Source of the DNA: Bacillota bacterium
GTDB taxonomy: Bacteria; Bacillota; Clostridia; Lachnospirales; Lachnospiraceae
Assembly (NCBI GenBank): GCA_023411215.1
Contig: JAEYOY010000038.1
Span: forward strand, 1-64,000
DNA: 64,000 nucleotides
Reading direction: 5' to 3'
The position numbers and the translations under genes are program-made. Under the pieces are notes generated by a model. The model was not told where the DNA came from, ran no database searches, and saw only the letters and a list, made by a program, of their open reading frames with translations. Below, piece by piece: positions 8,416 to 17,502 of the stretch; within the stretch, counting starts at the first letter, position 1, and each line of letters starts with the position of its first letter.

Positions 8416-10344
8416 TTATTCTTCCGGTATCCATACCCTCATCTGGCCTAAGCCACGATTGCCCCAGACATAATATGGGACCGCTGTTATTGTGGTGGGC
8501 TGAGGCTGAGGACGAACCCGTGAATAGAGACCGGGAGCAGACTGCATCCGATACCCCTTTGTCTTCAGCAAATTAATACCACCAAAAAGGTTATGATTAA
8601 ACTCTAGTTTCAATTCTGAAGACTTTGCTAAACGCAGGCTGTGAACCTCCCCGTCATTATCTATTCCTTCCAGACAATATACGAAGGGACCGCTCTGAAG
8701 AGCAGCATAACCCTCATTATTGTGAACTAAGGTGTTGGAATAGATCCGGTAAGGCTCCATATCAAGCACGAGCTGCAGCTCGTCACCGTCTGCAAAGCTC
8801 TGATTCACATAGGCGTATCCATCCTTTACGATATCGGTCAGGCATAATTCTTTCTTATTATAATATAGCTTTGTCCTGGTAATATCACTCCAGCCAGGAA
8901 TTCGTATTGCCAATACAAAATTTGCTCTTGTTCCATCCATTGCAACCTTATAATTAATCTTGTCTCCGTATGGATAGTCTGTCTCTGTAATCAGCCTGCA
9001 GCCCTTTGACTCATTAAAATCGGTTTCTCCACCTATGAACAGGTTCGAAAAAATAGTACTTTCATTTTCCGACCAAGCATATAACTCCAGGGAGGAAATT
9101 AATCTGGCCACATTCGGTGGACAGCAGGCACAACCGAACCACTTCGGCCGCTCGGGCAGTACATGACGATGGGTCTGTGCTTTACCGGAAATTCCCGGTG
9201 TTACTTCCAGCGGGTTAACATAGAAGAAACGCTTACCGTCCTGACTCATTCCAGCCAGCACCGTATTATATAGTGCACGTTCCATGACATCAGCATATTC
9301 CCCCTTCGGTGACAGCTCCAACATCTTCTGTGCGAAGAAAATCAATCCAATTGAGGCACAGGTTTCCGCATATACCGTATCATTCGGCAAATCGTAATCC
9401 TCAGTAAAAGCTTCTCCGATCACGGTAGAGCCGATCCCTCCGGTAATATAGATACGTCGCTTGGTAATGCTTTCCCACAGATTCTCACAAGCCCTCTTCA
9501 GCTCTTCCTCTGAAGTCTCTCCTGCCAGATCAGCCATACCGGCATAAAGATATACAGCGCGTACACTATGACCGACTGCATCCTTCTGTTCACGGACCGG
9601 CGCATAATTCTGAGTATAATTCAAATCAAGCCCATCGGAATTCCAGATGGACCAGTCACGGTTCTCCTGCTCTTCCTTAAAGTAGTTAGGATGGGTACCA
9701 CGCTCGTTTATAAAATATTCACATAGCTTAAGGTATCGTTCTTCACCCGTAATGCGGTAAAGCTTCATCAGCGCCAGCTCAATCTCTGGGTGTCCCGGAA
9801 TACCGCGTACCTTACCCTTGCCAAAACGACGATCGATATGATCTGCCATACGCATCATCACCTTAAGCAGGCGATCCTTACCTGTTGCATTATAATAAGC
9901 GACAGCTGCTTCGATCATATGTCCGGCGCAGTAAAGCTCATGCCCCTCCTGTAGATCCGTCCATCGGCGGGTCGGCTCCTTCAGAGTAAAGAAGGTATTC
10001 AGGTAGCCATCCTCCTGTTGCGCTTTCTCAATAGCTTCTATTACCTCATCAACGACAGCCTCCAGCTTCTGATCAGGGCAGTTTGTCAGTGAATACGCAC
10101 AAGCCTCAATCCATTTGGCCACATCGCTGTCCTGGAATACCATCCCGTAAAACTCACCCTGCTTTGTACCGGCTGCAATTCTGAAATTCTCGATTGCATG
10201 GGACTTTTCCGCGTCCGGGATCTGATCCTCCAGCATCGCATATTGATAAGGCAGTACTTCTTCCCTGACCAGCTTTCGGTAGGAAGACCAAAATCTGTCC
10301 TTTATCTTAAAGTTCTTCATATTAATTGCATGTGACTGCTTCAT
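8416..10344 (-). CDS. GH127 beta-L-arabinofuranosidase
   Basis: The 642-residue protein matches HypBA1-type GH127 enzymes, which release L-arabinofuranose from plant glycans and hydroxyproline-linked sugars. By comparison with HypBA1, Glu311 aligns with the acid/base. Glu327 and Cys329 (in AETCASIG) and Cys407-Cys408 (in FGCACCPPN) align with the zinc ligands and the nucleophilic cysteine. There is no signal peptide, so it should act on imported oligosaccharides. The AAGGAGG site is 6-7 bases from the ATG. No transporter or regulator adjoins it; a sugar ABC transporter lies 29 kb away. Confidence 0.92.
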   Translation of the reverse strand: MKQSHAINMKNFKIKDRFWSSYRKLVREEVLPYQYAMLEDQIPDAEKSHAIENFRIAAGTKQGEFYGMVFQDSDVAKWIEACAYSLTNCPDQKLEAVVDEVIEAIEKAQQEDGYLNTFFTLKEPTRRWTDLQEGHELYCAGHMIEAAVAYYNATGKDRLLKVMMRMADHIDRRFGKGKVRGIPGHPEIELALMKLYRITGEERYLKLCEYFINERGTHPNYFKEEQENRDWSIWNSDGLDLNYTQNYAPVREQKDAVGHSVRAVYLYAGMADLAGETSEEELKRACENLWESITKRRIYITGGIGSTVIGEAFTEDYDLPNDTVYAETCASIGLIFFAQKMLELSPKGEYADVMERALYNTVLAGMSQDGKRFFYVNPLEVTPGISGKAQTHRHVLPERPKWFGCACCPPNVARLISSLELYAWSENESTIFSNLFIGGETDFNESKGCRLITETDYPYGDKINYKVAMDGTRANFVLAIRIPGWSDITRTKLYYNKKELCLTDIVKDGYAYVNQSFADGDELQLVLDMEPYRIYSNTLVHNNEGYAALQSGPFVYCLEGIDNDGEVHSLRLAKSSELKLEFNHNLFGGINLLKTKGYRMQSAPGLYSRVRPQPQPTTITAVPYYVWGNRGLGQMRVWIPEE

Positions 10345-10366
10345 TATATCCTCCTTAAATATATTT

Positions 10367-10399
10367 AAAAACGGCAGGTGGTCGGAATGACACCCACCG
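10367..10399 (-). terminator. Terminator after the ThrE pair
   Basis: A GGTGG/CCACC hairpin with CGG/CCG closing pairs is followed on the minus strand by TTTTT. It separates the ThrE-like pair from the GH127 gene. Confidence 0.55.
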
Positions 10400-10424
10400 A
10401 ATACCGATTGAAGATGAGATAAAG

Positions 10425-10901
10425 CTATAGTTTGATTTTCTCCGACTTTGTATCATTTGCATTGCAATTATAATTTTGTCCCTTCCCTTTACGGCGGAAG
10501 AAGGTATCAATAATAAAGATGCCCAGTGCTATGGAACCGGCAATCTGTAAGGTTTCAAAAAAATAATAGGAAGTCCGTTCCACATTCCCCTCAACAATTC
10601 CCGTAACGATCTGATACATTCCCGCTCCCGGCACAAAAGGAATTACACCGGGAATTAAAAACATAGTTACCGGAGTCTTATAGATTCTGGCAAGGATATG
10701 GGAAGCCAGTGCCACTAAAATCGTAGCTACTAGTGTGGAAAGTACTTTATCCTCCAGTACCTCAAGGCCAATCAGATAGATGAGCCACCCAAAGCTCCCG
10801 GTCATTCCTGAATGTATGATATATTTTTTCGGCAGATAAAAAAGAATCGAGAAGGCTGCCGTAGCGATAAATGCACTGATTATTTGTAACAGCATAATCA
10901 T
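10425..10901 (-). CDS. Threonine/serine exporter, ThrE C-terminal half (DUF3815)
   Basis: This 158-residue hydrophobic protein has about five membrane helices and the conserved FLIPGVIPFVPGAGMYQ segment of the second half of ThrE. ThrE proteins export threonine and serine. In many Firmicutes the single Corynebacterium protein is split in two, and here the larger half is encoded just upstream with a 4-base ATGA overlap, implying translational coupling and a two-subunit carrier. The last 20 residues are polar and lysine-rich. Substrate is inferred from the family. Confidence 0.85.
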   Translation of the reverse strand: MIMLLQIISAFIATAAFSILFYLPKKYIIHSGMTGSFGWLIYLIGLEVLEDKVLSTLVATILVALASHILARIYKTPVTMFLIPGVIPFVPGAGMYQIVTGIVEGNVERTSYYFFETLQIAGSIALGIFIIDTFFRRKGKGQNYNCNANDTKSEKIKL

Positions 10902-11665
10902 AACATCCTTTCTATGAAATTGAAAAACCCGATACCAAGACCGACACCTACCGCAATACCGAGGGAAATTACGAAAGCCTCTACTGCTCTGGCTGTACCA
11001 GAGTTATAATCCCCTTGAAGCGTATCACGGATCGCGTTCGTAATCGGTATTCCGGGTACCATTGGCATGATGGAGCCGATAATAATCAGGTTGCGCTCAA
11101 TTCCACCGAAGTATTTAGCAAAAATCATTGTTATAACTGCTAATACGAAGCTTTTAGCCATATCCATAATAAATGCGCTGCCTACTCGGTTATCTGCCAG
11201 TCTTCCTATGATGACAATAAAAATACCGTTAATCCCCGCAAGAAAACAATCCATGAAAGAACCTCCGAAAATACCAACAAAGCCTCCCATCGAGATAACC
11301 GTTGCTATTGCTATGATCAAGCCGTTGTAGGTTCTGCTGTTCCTTATCTTCTCCAGCTTTTCATAAGCCTCCTCAACACTGATAATACCATCACAGATAT
11401 TCCTGGATATCTGATTGACATCATTAATTCTGCTTAGATTATTAGAACGATTTGCAATTCTCTTCACACCACTAATCGGTTCCATCGAAGGGTCGGACAG
11501 AGTTGCAACAATACCCGTAGTAGTTGCATATACCTCCACCGAAGAGAGACCTGCGGCTTTCATAATACGTATCATGGTGTCTTCCACACGAAAAGTCTCT
11601 GCTCCGCTCTGTGCCATAATCTCTCCGGCGAGCATTGCTGTTTTGAATAACGCCTGATAATTCAT
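10898..11665 (-). CDS. Threonine/serine exporter, ThrE N-terminal half (DUF1212)
   Basis: The 255-residue protein has a cytosolic N-terminal domain with AGAETFRVEDTM-type residues (about 10-100). Four or five membrane helices follow, with the conserved PMVPGIPITNAIRD motif. This is the ThrE N-terminal half and should pair with the downstream 158-residue protein, whose start overlaps its stop by 4 bases. The AGGAG site is 9 bases from the ATG. The gene diverges from an MFS transporter, with about 160 bases of shared upstream DNA. Confidence 0.87.
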   Translation of the reverse strand: MNYQALFKTAMLAGEIMAQSGAETFRVEDTMIRIMKAAGLSSVEVYATTTGIVATLSDPSMEPISGVKRIANRSNNLSRINDVNQISRNICDGIISVEEAYEKLEKIRNSRTYNGLIIAIATVISMGGFVGIFGGSFMDCFLAGINGIFIVIIGRLADNRVGSAFIMDMAKSFVLAVITMIFAKYFGGIERNLIIIGSIMPMVPGIPITNAIRDTLQGDYNSGTARAVEAFVISLGIAVGVGLGIGFFNFIERML

Positions 11666-11828
11666 CTTTCTATTCTCCTGTACACTAACTTATCATACCT
11701 TCACTTCTTGTTAGCTTACTTTTTATTCTACCATAAAAGATTAAGTACATCACGATTTATTTTCTTTTCATTTTCTCTATAATCGTGTATTATCATCAAT
11801 ATAACTTCAATGACGAGGAGTCCTACTA

Positions 11829-13040
11829 ATGAGAACGTTTGCAATCAACCGAACCGGATATAAGCTTTTAATGATTAATGCCTTTATCTATATTTCCATG
11901 GCAATGTATACACCATATTTAAGCTCCTATTATACTAAAGCAGGAATTAGTGCCGTTGAAATCGGAATTCTGCTTACGGTTGCTCCCTTATCCTCCTTTC
12001 TGATTCAACCTATATGGGCTATTATCAGTGATCGGACCGGAAGAAGAAAGGATGTGCTCTCTCTTGTTGTTCTTGGTAGTGCTCTATCCATTCTAAGCTA
12101 TTATATCGGAAAAACCTTCGTATCCTTTTTAATCGCTTCTATATTATTCGCTATTTTTATGACCTCAATCGTTCCACTGAGTGATGCGCTCATACTGAGT
12201 AGTGCCCATAAAAACCAGCTGGATTTCTCAAAGATCAGAATGGGTGGGACGATTGGCTATGCCATCTTCGTTATCTTATCGGGAAGTATCATCAAGCTAA
12301 ATTCCGACCTCGCTTATATTATGGGCTCTGTGGGCTTTCTATGCCTATTTTTCTTCGTGCGACGTCTTCCGAAGGATGAACCGAAGGATATCACTGATAA
12401 GAAGGAGCTTCAACTAACAAGGCAAGAAAAGAAAACCAAAAAGTCCTTCTTTCATATCTTTGAATCAAAGCAGATCTATTTTCTCTTAGCTTTCGCTTTC
12501 ATCAGCCAGGTAGGATTAAGCTTTCATTTCAGCTTCCTAGGTGTATATATGTTGGATATGGGAATGACTGAGGGAACCATAGGCATAACCAATAGCATCG
12601 CTGCCTTCAGTGAATTGCCGGTATTATTCTTAATGAAGCGAATCATGAAGAAGATAAGTATACAGAAGATCATATTTACTGCATGTATGTTGTTAGGGCT
12701 TCGTCTTCTTTTGATTACCGGTGATAGTCTTCTCTTTATCATTCTATCGCAAACACTTCACGGAATCACCTTTATGTCGATTTATTTTAGCTGTGCCATC
12801 TTCATCAGTAAGAATGTAAAGCCTGAGAATCTATCCAGAGGACAAAGTATGCTAGCCTTGATTCAGACTGGACTTGCAAGTATCATAGGAAACATTCTCG
12901 GTGGATTTCTGGTGGATACCTACAGTTTGAAAACCGCTTATATTACAATTACAGTTCTAGTCGTAACTGTAGCAGTACTTATTGCCCTGCTTCAGTCAAT
13001 TTATCAGAGAAAGCAAAAACCTGAATTAAACAACATTTAG
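11829..13040 (+). CDS. MFS transporter (PPP/MFS_1-like family)
   Basis: The 403-residue protein has twelve predicted membrane helices, starting with MLINAFIYISMAMYTPYLSSYY. The loop between helices 2 and 3 holds the major-facilitator motif region SDRTGRRKD. A lysine-rich central loop (about 190-215) divides the two halves. Sequence character matches the MFS_1-like group that includes LacY-type and phenylpropionate-type permeases; the substrate is not evident. The GAGGAG site is 8 bases upstream of the ATG. It is divergent from the ThrE pair and not obviously part of an operon. Confidence 0.8.
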   Translation: MRTFAINRTGYKLLMINAFIYISMAMYTPYLSSYYTKAGISAVEIGILLTVAPLSSFLIQPIWAIISDRTGRRKDVLSLVVLGSALSILSYYIGKTFVSFLIASILFAIFMTSIVPLSDALILSSAHKNQLDFSKIRMGGTIGYAIFVILSGSIIKLNSDLAYIMGSVGFLCLFFFVRRLPKDEPKDITDKKELQLTRQEKKTKKSFFHIFESKQIYFLLAFAFISQVGLSFHFSFLGVYMLDMGMTEGTIGITNSIAAFSELPVLFLMKRIMKKISIQKIIFTACMLLGLRLLLITGDSLLFIILSQTLHGITFMSIYFSCAIFISKNVKPENLSRGQSMLALIQTGLASIIGNILGGFLVDTYSLKTAYITITVLVVTVAVLIALLQSIYQRKQKPELNNI

Positions 13041-13195
13041 TGAAATAACGCGATGCAACTTCTATGAAGAAATTATTTAATCGATCGGAACTGAGTAACA
13101 CCTGTTTCTATCAAAATTATTATGCAATAAGCTGCGGTTTCTTCTCATTCTCTTAGTAAAAATCAGAACAATATAGTCTGGCTACTGTCATGAAT

Positions 13196-13224
13196 CAAAA
13201 AGGCTTGCATCTTAGCAAGCCTTT
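13196..13224 (-). terminator. Terminator of the 78-residue protein gene
   Basis: A perfect 10-base stem (AAAGGCTTGC/GCAAGCCTTT) with a 6-base loop is followed by TTTTT on the minus strand, 12 bases beyond the stop codon. The sequence just beyond (TGTCATGAATCAAAAAG) recurs at 41905. Confidence 0.85.
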
Positions 13225-13236
13225 CAAATTTATATC

Positions 13237-13473
13237 CTATAAACCGTTATACATAAAATTAATTAATCGGTTGATATCTTCCTTTTCATAAGCCACCAGC
13301 TCGAGCTCTTCAATCTTTCCGTCGGAGAATACCTTAGCGAGTGCCACGTATTGAGAAAGTTTTGATTTCAAATTGAGACGATCACCTTCATTTGTTACCA
13401 GTTCCACTTTACCAACGCAGTTATCAATTACTTTAAATAATCCATCAATATTTGTTATGTTTGTAACCTTCAT
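13237..13473 (-). CDS. Small conserved-looking protein of unknown function
   Basis: The 78-residue acidic protein has no membrane segment or signal peptide. The segment GKVELVTNEGDRLNLKSKLS and the C-terminal ELVAYEKEDINRLINFMYNG suggest a compact alpha/beta fold. Similar small proteins in clostridia are sometimes labelled polyA polymerase, for which nothing in this sequence gives support. A strong AAAGGAG site, a dedicated terminator and its own unit argue that it is a real, independently expressed gene. Confidence 0.75.
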   Translation of the reverse strand: MKVTNITNIDGLFKVIDNCVGKVELVTNEGDRLNLKSKLSQYVALAKVFSDGKIEELELVAYEKEDINRLINFMYNGL

Positions 13474-13724
13474 AGCATTCTCTCCTTTTCCTTTTTTCTA
13501 ATCCTTACTGATCAGGTTAATTATAGCAGATATTCCATAAAGAATCCATCCTTCCTTATTGTCCATAACGAGACGTCAATACGAAACTATATCCGGTATC
13601 CGATCGATTATTTACTGTCTCTGCTCTTAAATATATGTTGTAACCTTTCTTGTATGCGAGGCGTTAATGTGGTAAACTTTTTATTGATATATATTTCATA
13701 TCAAAAACCAATCAGGAGGAGAAT

Positions 13725-14837
13725 ATGCAGAAAAGAGCCTTTGGTAATACGGGACTACATACTTCCATTTTAGGCTTCGGCGGATTTCATTTATTAGAGA
13801 TCCCGGTGGCAGAAGCTAATTATCTCTTGAACCGTTATCTTGATGCCGGCGGTAACTATATCGAAACGGCAGCAAGCTACGGCAACGGGGAATCTGAGAG
13901 AAAGATCGGTCTATGTGTGGCTGACAGGAGAAATGAATATATCCTGGCTACGAAGACTGGAGAACGTTCGAAAGAAGGGGCCCTTTCCTCTTTGGAGCGT
14001 AGTCTTCATAACTTGAGAACAGACTATGTTGACCTTCTTATCATGCATGCGGTCGGAACTATGGAAGAGTTGGAACAGATATTGGCACCCGGCGGTGCAC
14101 TGGAAGGTGTGGAAGAAGCTCGCAGGGAGGGTAAAGTTCGCCATATCGGGATATCGATGCACGGACAGCCGGATGTACTGCTTCGCGCCTTGAAGGAATA
14201 TCCCTTTGAGGCTGTGATGACTACAATCAACTACTATGATCATTTTAATTTTCCAGAGATTCAACAGGAACTGGTACCTCTAGCCGAGGAAAAAGGGGCT
14301 GCCGTTATCCTAATGAAGCCAGTAGCAGACGGATTATTATGGCGATCCTCTGAAATCGCATTCAAGTATGCCTTCAGCCAACCGGTTTCTATCGTTGTTG
14401 CAGGAATTAATAACCGCGAAATACTAGAGGCGGATTTGAATTATGCCAAGAATTTCAATCCCATCACTGTCTCCAGAACGGAGCAATTATATACAGATGC
14501 GCCGGAACTCGGTAATTATGTATGCAGGCAATGTGGAAAATGTCTTCCATGTCCTGAGGGGATTCCGATACAGCAGATCTTTCTCTATGAAGGCTATTAT
14601 GATCGTCAGATGGCGGACGGTATTGTTACTAACGCTTCTGACTATGCCCTAAAGGAGCGCCTGCGTTTCTGGTTCGGAAATAATGCTATGGCGAGAAGAA
14701 GGTACGACGAGCTTGAAGTGAAGGCCGACCAATGTAATTCCTGTGGAGAATGCATGCCAAAGTGCCCATATGGAATTGATATCATACGTAAGCTATCCAT
14801 CTGTGATTATAAATTAGCCGGGAAAGATATTTATTAG
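13725..14837 (+). CDS. Aldo/keto reductase with C-terminal [4Fe-4S] domain
   Basis: Residues 1 to about 255 form an AKR barrel. The tyrosine (SYGNGESE), lysine (LATKTG) and histidine (LLIMHAVG) of the catalytic tetrad are visible. The usual aspartate is replaced by glutamate (YIETAASYG). The C-terminal third carries two cysteine clusters, CRQCGKCLPCPEG and CNSCGECMPKCPYG, expected to hold [4Fe-4S] clusters. Proteins of this COG1453 type are common in anaerobes, but their substrates are largely unknown. The CAGGAGGAG site is 4-6 bases from the ATG. It is a single-gene unit with a possible distant terminator at 15122. Confidence 0.88.
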   Translation: MQKRAFGNTGLHTSILGFGGFHLLEIPVAEANYLLNRYLDAGGNYIETAASYGNGESERKIGLCVADRRNEYILATKTGERSKEGALSSLERSLHNLRTDYVDLLIMHAVGTMEELEQILAPGGALEGVEEARREGKVRHIGISMHGQPDVLLRALKEYPFEAVMTTINYYDHFNFPEIQQELVPLAEEKGAAVILMKPVADGLLWRSSEIAFKYAFSQPVSIVVAGINNREILEADLNYAKNFNPITVSRTEQLYTDAPELGNYVCRQCGKCLPCPEGIPIQQIFLYEGYYDRQMADGIVTNASDYALKERLRFWFGNNAMARRRYDELEVKADQCNSCGECMPKCPYGIDIIRKLSICDYKLAGKDIY

Positions 14838-15067
14838 ACAGATATTCCCTAGTTTTACAATACTTCACGTATAGCAAAAACATCCTCTTAAAGATATAAT
14901 AGAAAATCATATCAGTATGTCGAATATAGATTTTCTGGTATGACAATACACTTATATAAGTGACATATATAAAGAAAGTAGGGATAATTATATTATCCTT
15001 ATCTATACTGTTTTGCCTGGTTCCAAAGACAGTATAGGCAACATAGGGCTCACTCATAGGAGTCATA

Positions 15068-15104
15068 GACGATAGAAAGCAGGCTTCACAATCTTTCTAT
15101 TGTC
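15068..15104. repeat. Dispersed palindromic repeat, copy at 15 kb
   Basis: GACGATAGAAAG pairs with CTTTCTATTGTC across a short loop that includes GGCTTCACAA. The arms match copies at 41874, 44627, 44674 and 52326. Confidence 0.65.
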
Positions 15105-15121
15105 AGAAATAGGATGCCAAG

Positions 15122-15153
15122 AAGGGCTGATGCATAACGCATCAGCCCTTTTT
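15122..15153 (+). terminator. Intrinsic terminator
   Basis: A perfect 12-base stem (AAGGGCTGATGC/GCATCAGCCCTT) with a 5-base loop is followed by TTT on the plus strand. It is the first strong terminator after the aldo/keto reductase. Confidence 0.85.
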
Positions 15154-15298
15154 GGTACCGAAAGCATATAATAGAATCCAAACGAACTAAACCATCTAAC
15201 TTCATGATAAAAAGCACTATTCACAGGTAGCAACCTCATACGTTGTGTAACAAACCAAACATAATCAGTTCCACCTACAAACAGTGCCTATATAAATC

Positions 15299-15544
15299 CT
15301 ATAATTCTCTAAGAATCAGATCGGTACTTCCTTGATTGAGGCCAATTTCTATCCGAAGCACCTTAGGATGGCGGGAATATTCACCTCGAACCAGATCTCT
15401 TAAGTGGGTTCCACTCTGATAGCCATGGATTACCCGGATTCGATAGATATCCTTCTTTGCCTTCTTCAGTTGGTTATCAAGATATATCTTAGCCTGATAT
15501 TTTGTCATACCATGTATATCAACTTCAACAATGCCAGTATTCAA
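15299..15544 (-). CDS. Small stand-alone Smr-domain protein
   Basis: The 81 residues are almost entirely one Smr domain, with the conserved VDIHGMTKYQAK and VIHGYQSGTHLRDLV motifs. Smr domains bind or nick nucleic acid: MutS2 uses one in ribosome rescue, and stand-alone members are RNA-linked. It starts 5 bases after prfC ends on the same strand and so is probably translated from the prfC message. This hints at a shared role in translation quality control, which is inference from the neighbour. The size is typical of single-domain clostridial Smr proteins. Confidence 0.82.
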   Translation of the reverse strand: MNTGIVEVDIHGMTKYQAKIYLDNQLKKAKKDIYRIRVIHGYQSGTHLRDLVRGEYSRHPKVLRIEIGLNQGSTDLILREL

Positions 15545-15549
15545 TCTGA

Positions 15550-17136
15550 TTACCTTCCAAACTCTGATAATTCCAGTCCCTTATTACGATCAAGGGCTGT
15601 CTGAATGCTCCAGTTATGCACGAACAAAAGAAGAGGGTTTCCTTTGAGATCCTTAACCTTCTTCGTGTCCGAGGAGACACTTAGTTTACTTACGTCAATA
15701 TCCTTATTCTCTACCCAACGGATATATTCGTACGATAAGGGTTCCAGACGAATCTCTACCCCATACTCGGTTTCCAGCCGGAACTTCAAAACATCGAATT
15801 GCAGGGTACCAACCACACCCACAATGATTTCTTCCATACCGGTATTATATTCCTGGAAGATCTGGATCGCACCCTCCTGGGCAATCTGTGAGATTCCCTT
15901 TAGAAATTGCTTTCTCTTCATGGTGTCCACCTGTCTCACTTTTGCAAAATGCTCCGGAGAGAAGGTAGGAATACCTTCATAAGTGAATTTCTTATCTGTC
16001 ATGCATAATGTATCTCCGATAGAGAAGATACCAGGATCAAAAACACCGATAATATCTCCCGCATATGCCTCCTCGATGATAGTCCTTTCACTTGCCATTA
16101 ACTGCTGTGGCTGGGATAAGCGAAGCTTCTTATTGCCTTGAACATGGTTCACTTCCATACCAGCAGTAAATTTACCGGAACAGATTCTCATAAAGGCGAT
16201 ACGATCCCGGTGTGCCTTATTCATATTCGCTTGTATCTTAAATACAAAAGCGGAAAACTCATTCTCCAAAGGATCGATTAATCCCTCTGAGGATAACCTC
16301 GGCAGAGGAGAGGTGGTCATCGCCAGATATTTCTTAAGAAAGAATTCAACACCAAAGTTCGTCAACGCCGATCCAAAAAATACCGGAGTCAGCTTACCGG
16401 ATAAAACCTGATCGATATCAAATTCGCTGCTGGCACCATCAATCAACTCGATCTCCTCAGTCAAGATATCATGATTCTCTTTCCCGATCAATGCATCGAG
16501 GCTAGGGTCACCCAACTCAACTTCAACTGTCTCGACTTCTTTCATACCGTTATGAGCTGCATAGAAGCGGGCAATGTGTTTGCTCTCTCTGTCGTAGACA
16601 CCTCTGAAATTCTTGCCAGAGCCTATTGGCCAGTTGATCGGACAGGTACGGATGCCGAGTACTGTCTCGATTTCATCCAACAATTCGAAGGTATTCTTAG
16701 CTTCACGATCCAGCTTATTGATAAATGTAAAGATCGGTATTCCTCTCATTACGCATACCTTGAACAGCTTCTTGGTCTGTGCTTCTACACCTTTGGAAGC
16801 ATCAATTACCATGACAGCAGAATCCGCTGCCATCAGGGTACGATAGGTATCCTCGGAGAAATCCTGATGTCCCGGTGTATCCAATATATTAATACAATAA
16901 TCATCATAGTTAAACTGCATTACAGAAGAAGTAACAGAGATACCACGCTGCTTCTCAATCTCCATCCAGTCTGATACCGCATGCTTATCCGTCTTCTTTC
17001 CCTTAACGGAGCCTGCAAGATTAATCGCTCCACCATATAACAGCAGCTTCTCTGTCAGAGTAGTCTTGCCGGCATCAGGGTGCGAGATAATTGCAAAGGT
17101 ACGTCTCTTTTTTATTTCCTTGGTATAATTACTCAA
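15550..17136 (-). CDS. prfC: Peptide chain release factor 3
   Basis: RF3 is the GTPase that removes RF1 or RF2 from the ribosome after termination. The P-loop is SHPDAGKTT, the switch regions contain QRGISVTSS and DTPGHQDF, and NKLD is present. The 528-residue length fits the family. I place the start at the TTG at 17136, giving SNYTKEIKKRRTFAIISHPD after the initiator. A TTTGGAGG site stands 7 bases ahead, and the longer frame to 17175 would put that site inside the gene. A good promoter lies at 17194-17223, and the Smr gene follows 5 bases downstream. Confidence 0.96.
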   Translation of the reverse strand: MSNYTKEIKKRRTFAIISHPDAGKTTLTEKLLLYGGAINLAGSVKGKKTDKHAVSDWMEIEKQRGISVTSSVMQFNYDDYCINILDTPGHQDFSEDTYRTLMAADSAVMVIDASKGVEAQTKKLFKVCVMRGIPIFTFINKLDREAKNTFELLDEIETVLGIRTCPINWPIGSGKNFRGVYDRESKHIARFYAAHNGMKEVETVEVELGDPSLDALIGKENHDILTEEIELIDGASSEFDIDQVLSGKLTPVFFGSALTNFGVEFFLKKYLAMTTSPLPRLSSEGLIDPLENEFSAFVFKIQANMNKAHRDRIAFMRICSGKFTAGMEVNHVQGNKKLRLSQPQQLMASERTIIEEAYAGDIIGVFDPGIFSIGDTLCMTDKKFTYEGIPTFSPEHFAKVRQVDTMKRKQFLKGISQIAQEGAIQIFQEYNTGMEEIIVGVVGTLQFDVLKFRLETEYGVEIRLEPLSYEYIRWVENKDIDVSKLSVSSDTKKVKDLKGNPLLLFVHNWSIQTALDRNKGLELSEFGR

Positions 17137-17193
17137 AGTAAATCCTCCAAACATATTTCCTATTACAAATGTCAAAAATCAATAAACCATCTC

Positions 17194-17223
17194 ATCTTAA
17201 TATAAAAGAAAGAGGATTGTCAA
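17194..17223 (-). promoter_or_regulatory. Sigma-A promoter of prfC
   Basis: TTGACA and TAAGAT are separated by 18 bases on the minus strand, about 60 bases ahead of the TTG start. Confidence 0.65.
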
Positions 17224-17376
17224 GGTATTTATCTACAGGATTTATATTCGTTGAAGTATTCTAGGGAAAACTAAGGTTACTCCAGTAACCCCATTTGCAT
17301 ACACAACATTTTTTGGCTTATATTAACATCACCATAGTAAAAATGTGTCGATTATACTTGATGAACATAGCCCTAC

Positions 17377-17405
17377 AAAAAGAATCAAACCCGAAGGTTT
17401 GATTC
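17377..17405 (-). terminator. Terminator of the Ig-like protein gene
   Basis: A perfect 10-base stem (GAATCAAACC/GGTTTGATTC) with a 4-base loop is followed by TTTTT on the minus strand, about 100 bases beyond the stop. Confidence 0.85.
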
Positions 17406-17502
17406 TCATATTGGTCGGTATCCATAATTATAGTTTTATGAGTAGCTTGCCACAGTTTTATGCCAAACAGACCATAGAAGGGCTGCTGTAGCATCTTCCC
17501 AA

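Larger units (their letters stand above)
14838..15298. other. Intergenic region rich in hairpins
   Basis: No convincing gene is present. The region contains a GATAATTATATTATC palindrome at about 14985, a hairpin at 15004-15038 (9-base perfect stem, CTATACTGT/ACAGTATAG), a palindromic repeat copy at 15068-15104 and a strong plus-strand terminator at 15122-15153. The series of stems ending in a terminator, nearly 300 bases after the aldo/keto reductase, could be a long 3' UTR or a separate small RNA. Confidence 0.5.

Noticed and set aside
14782..15066. Open frame of 94 codons on the minus strand after the aldo/keto reductase
   Set aside because: It overlaps the 3' end of a real gene, has a strange tyrosine/isoleucine-rich composition and covers intergenic hairpins.
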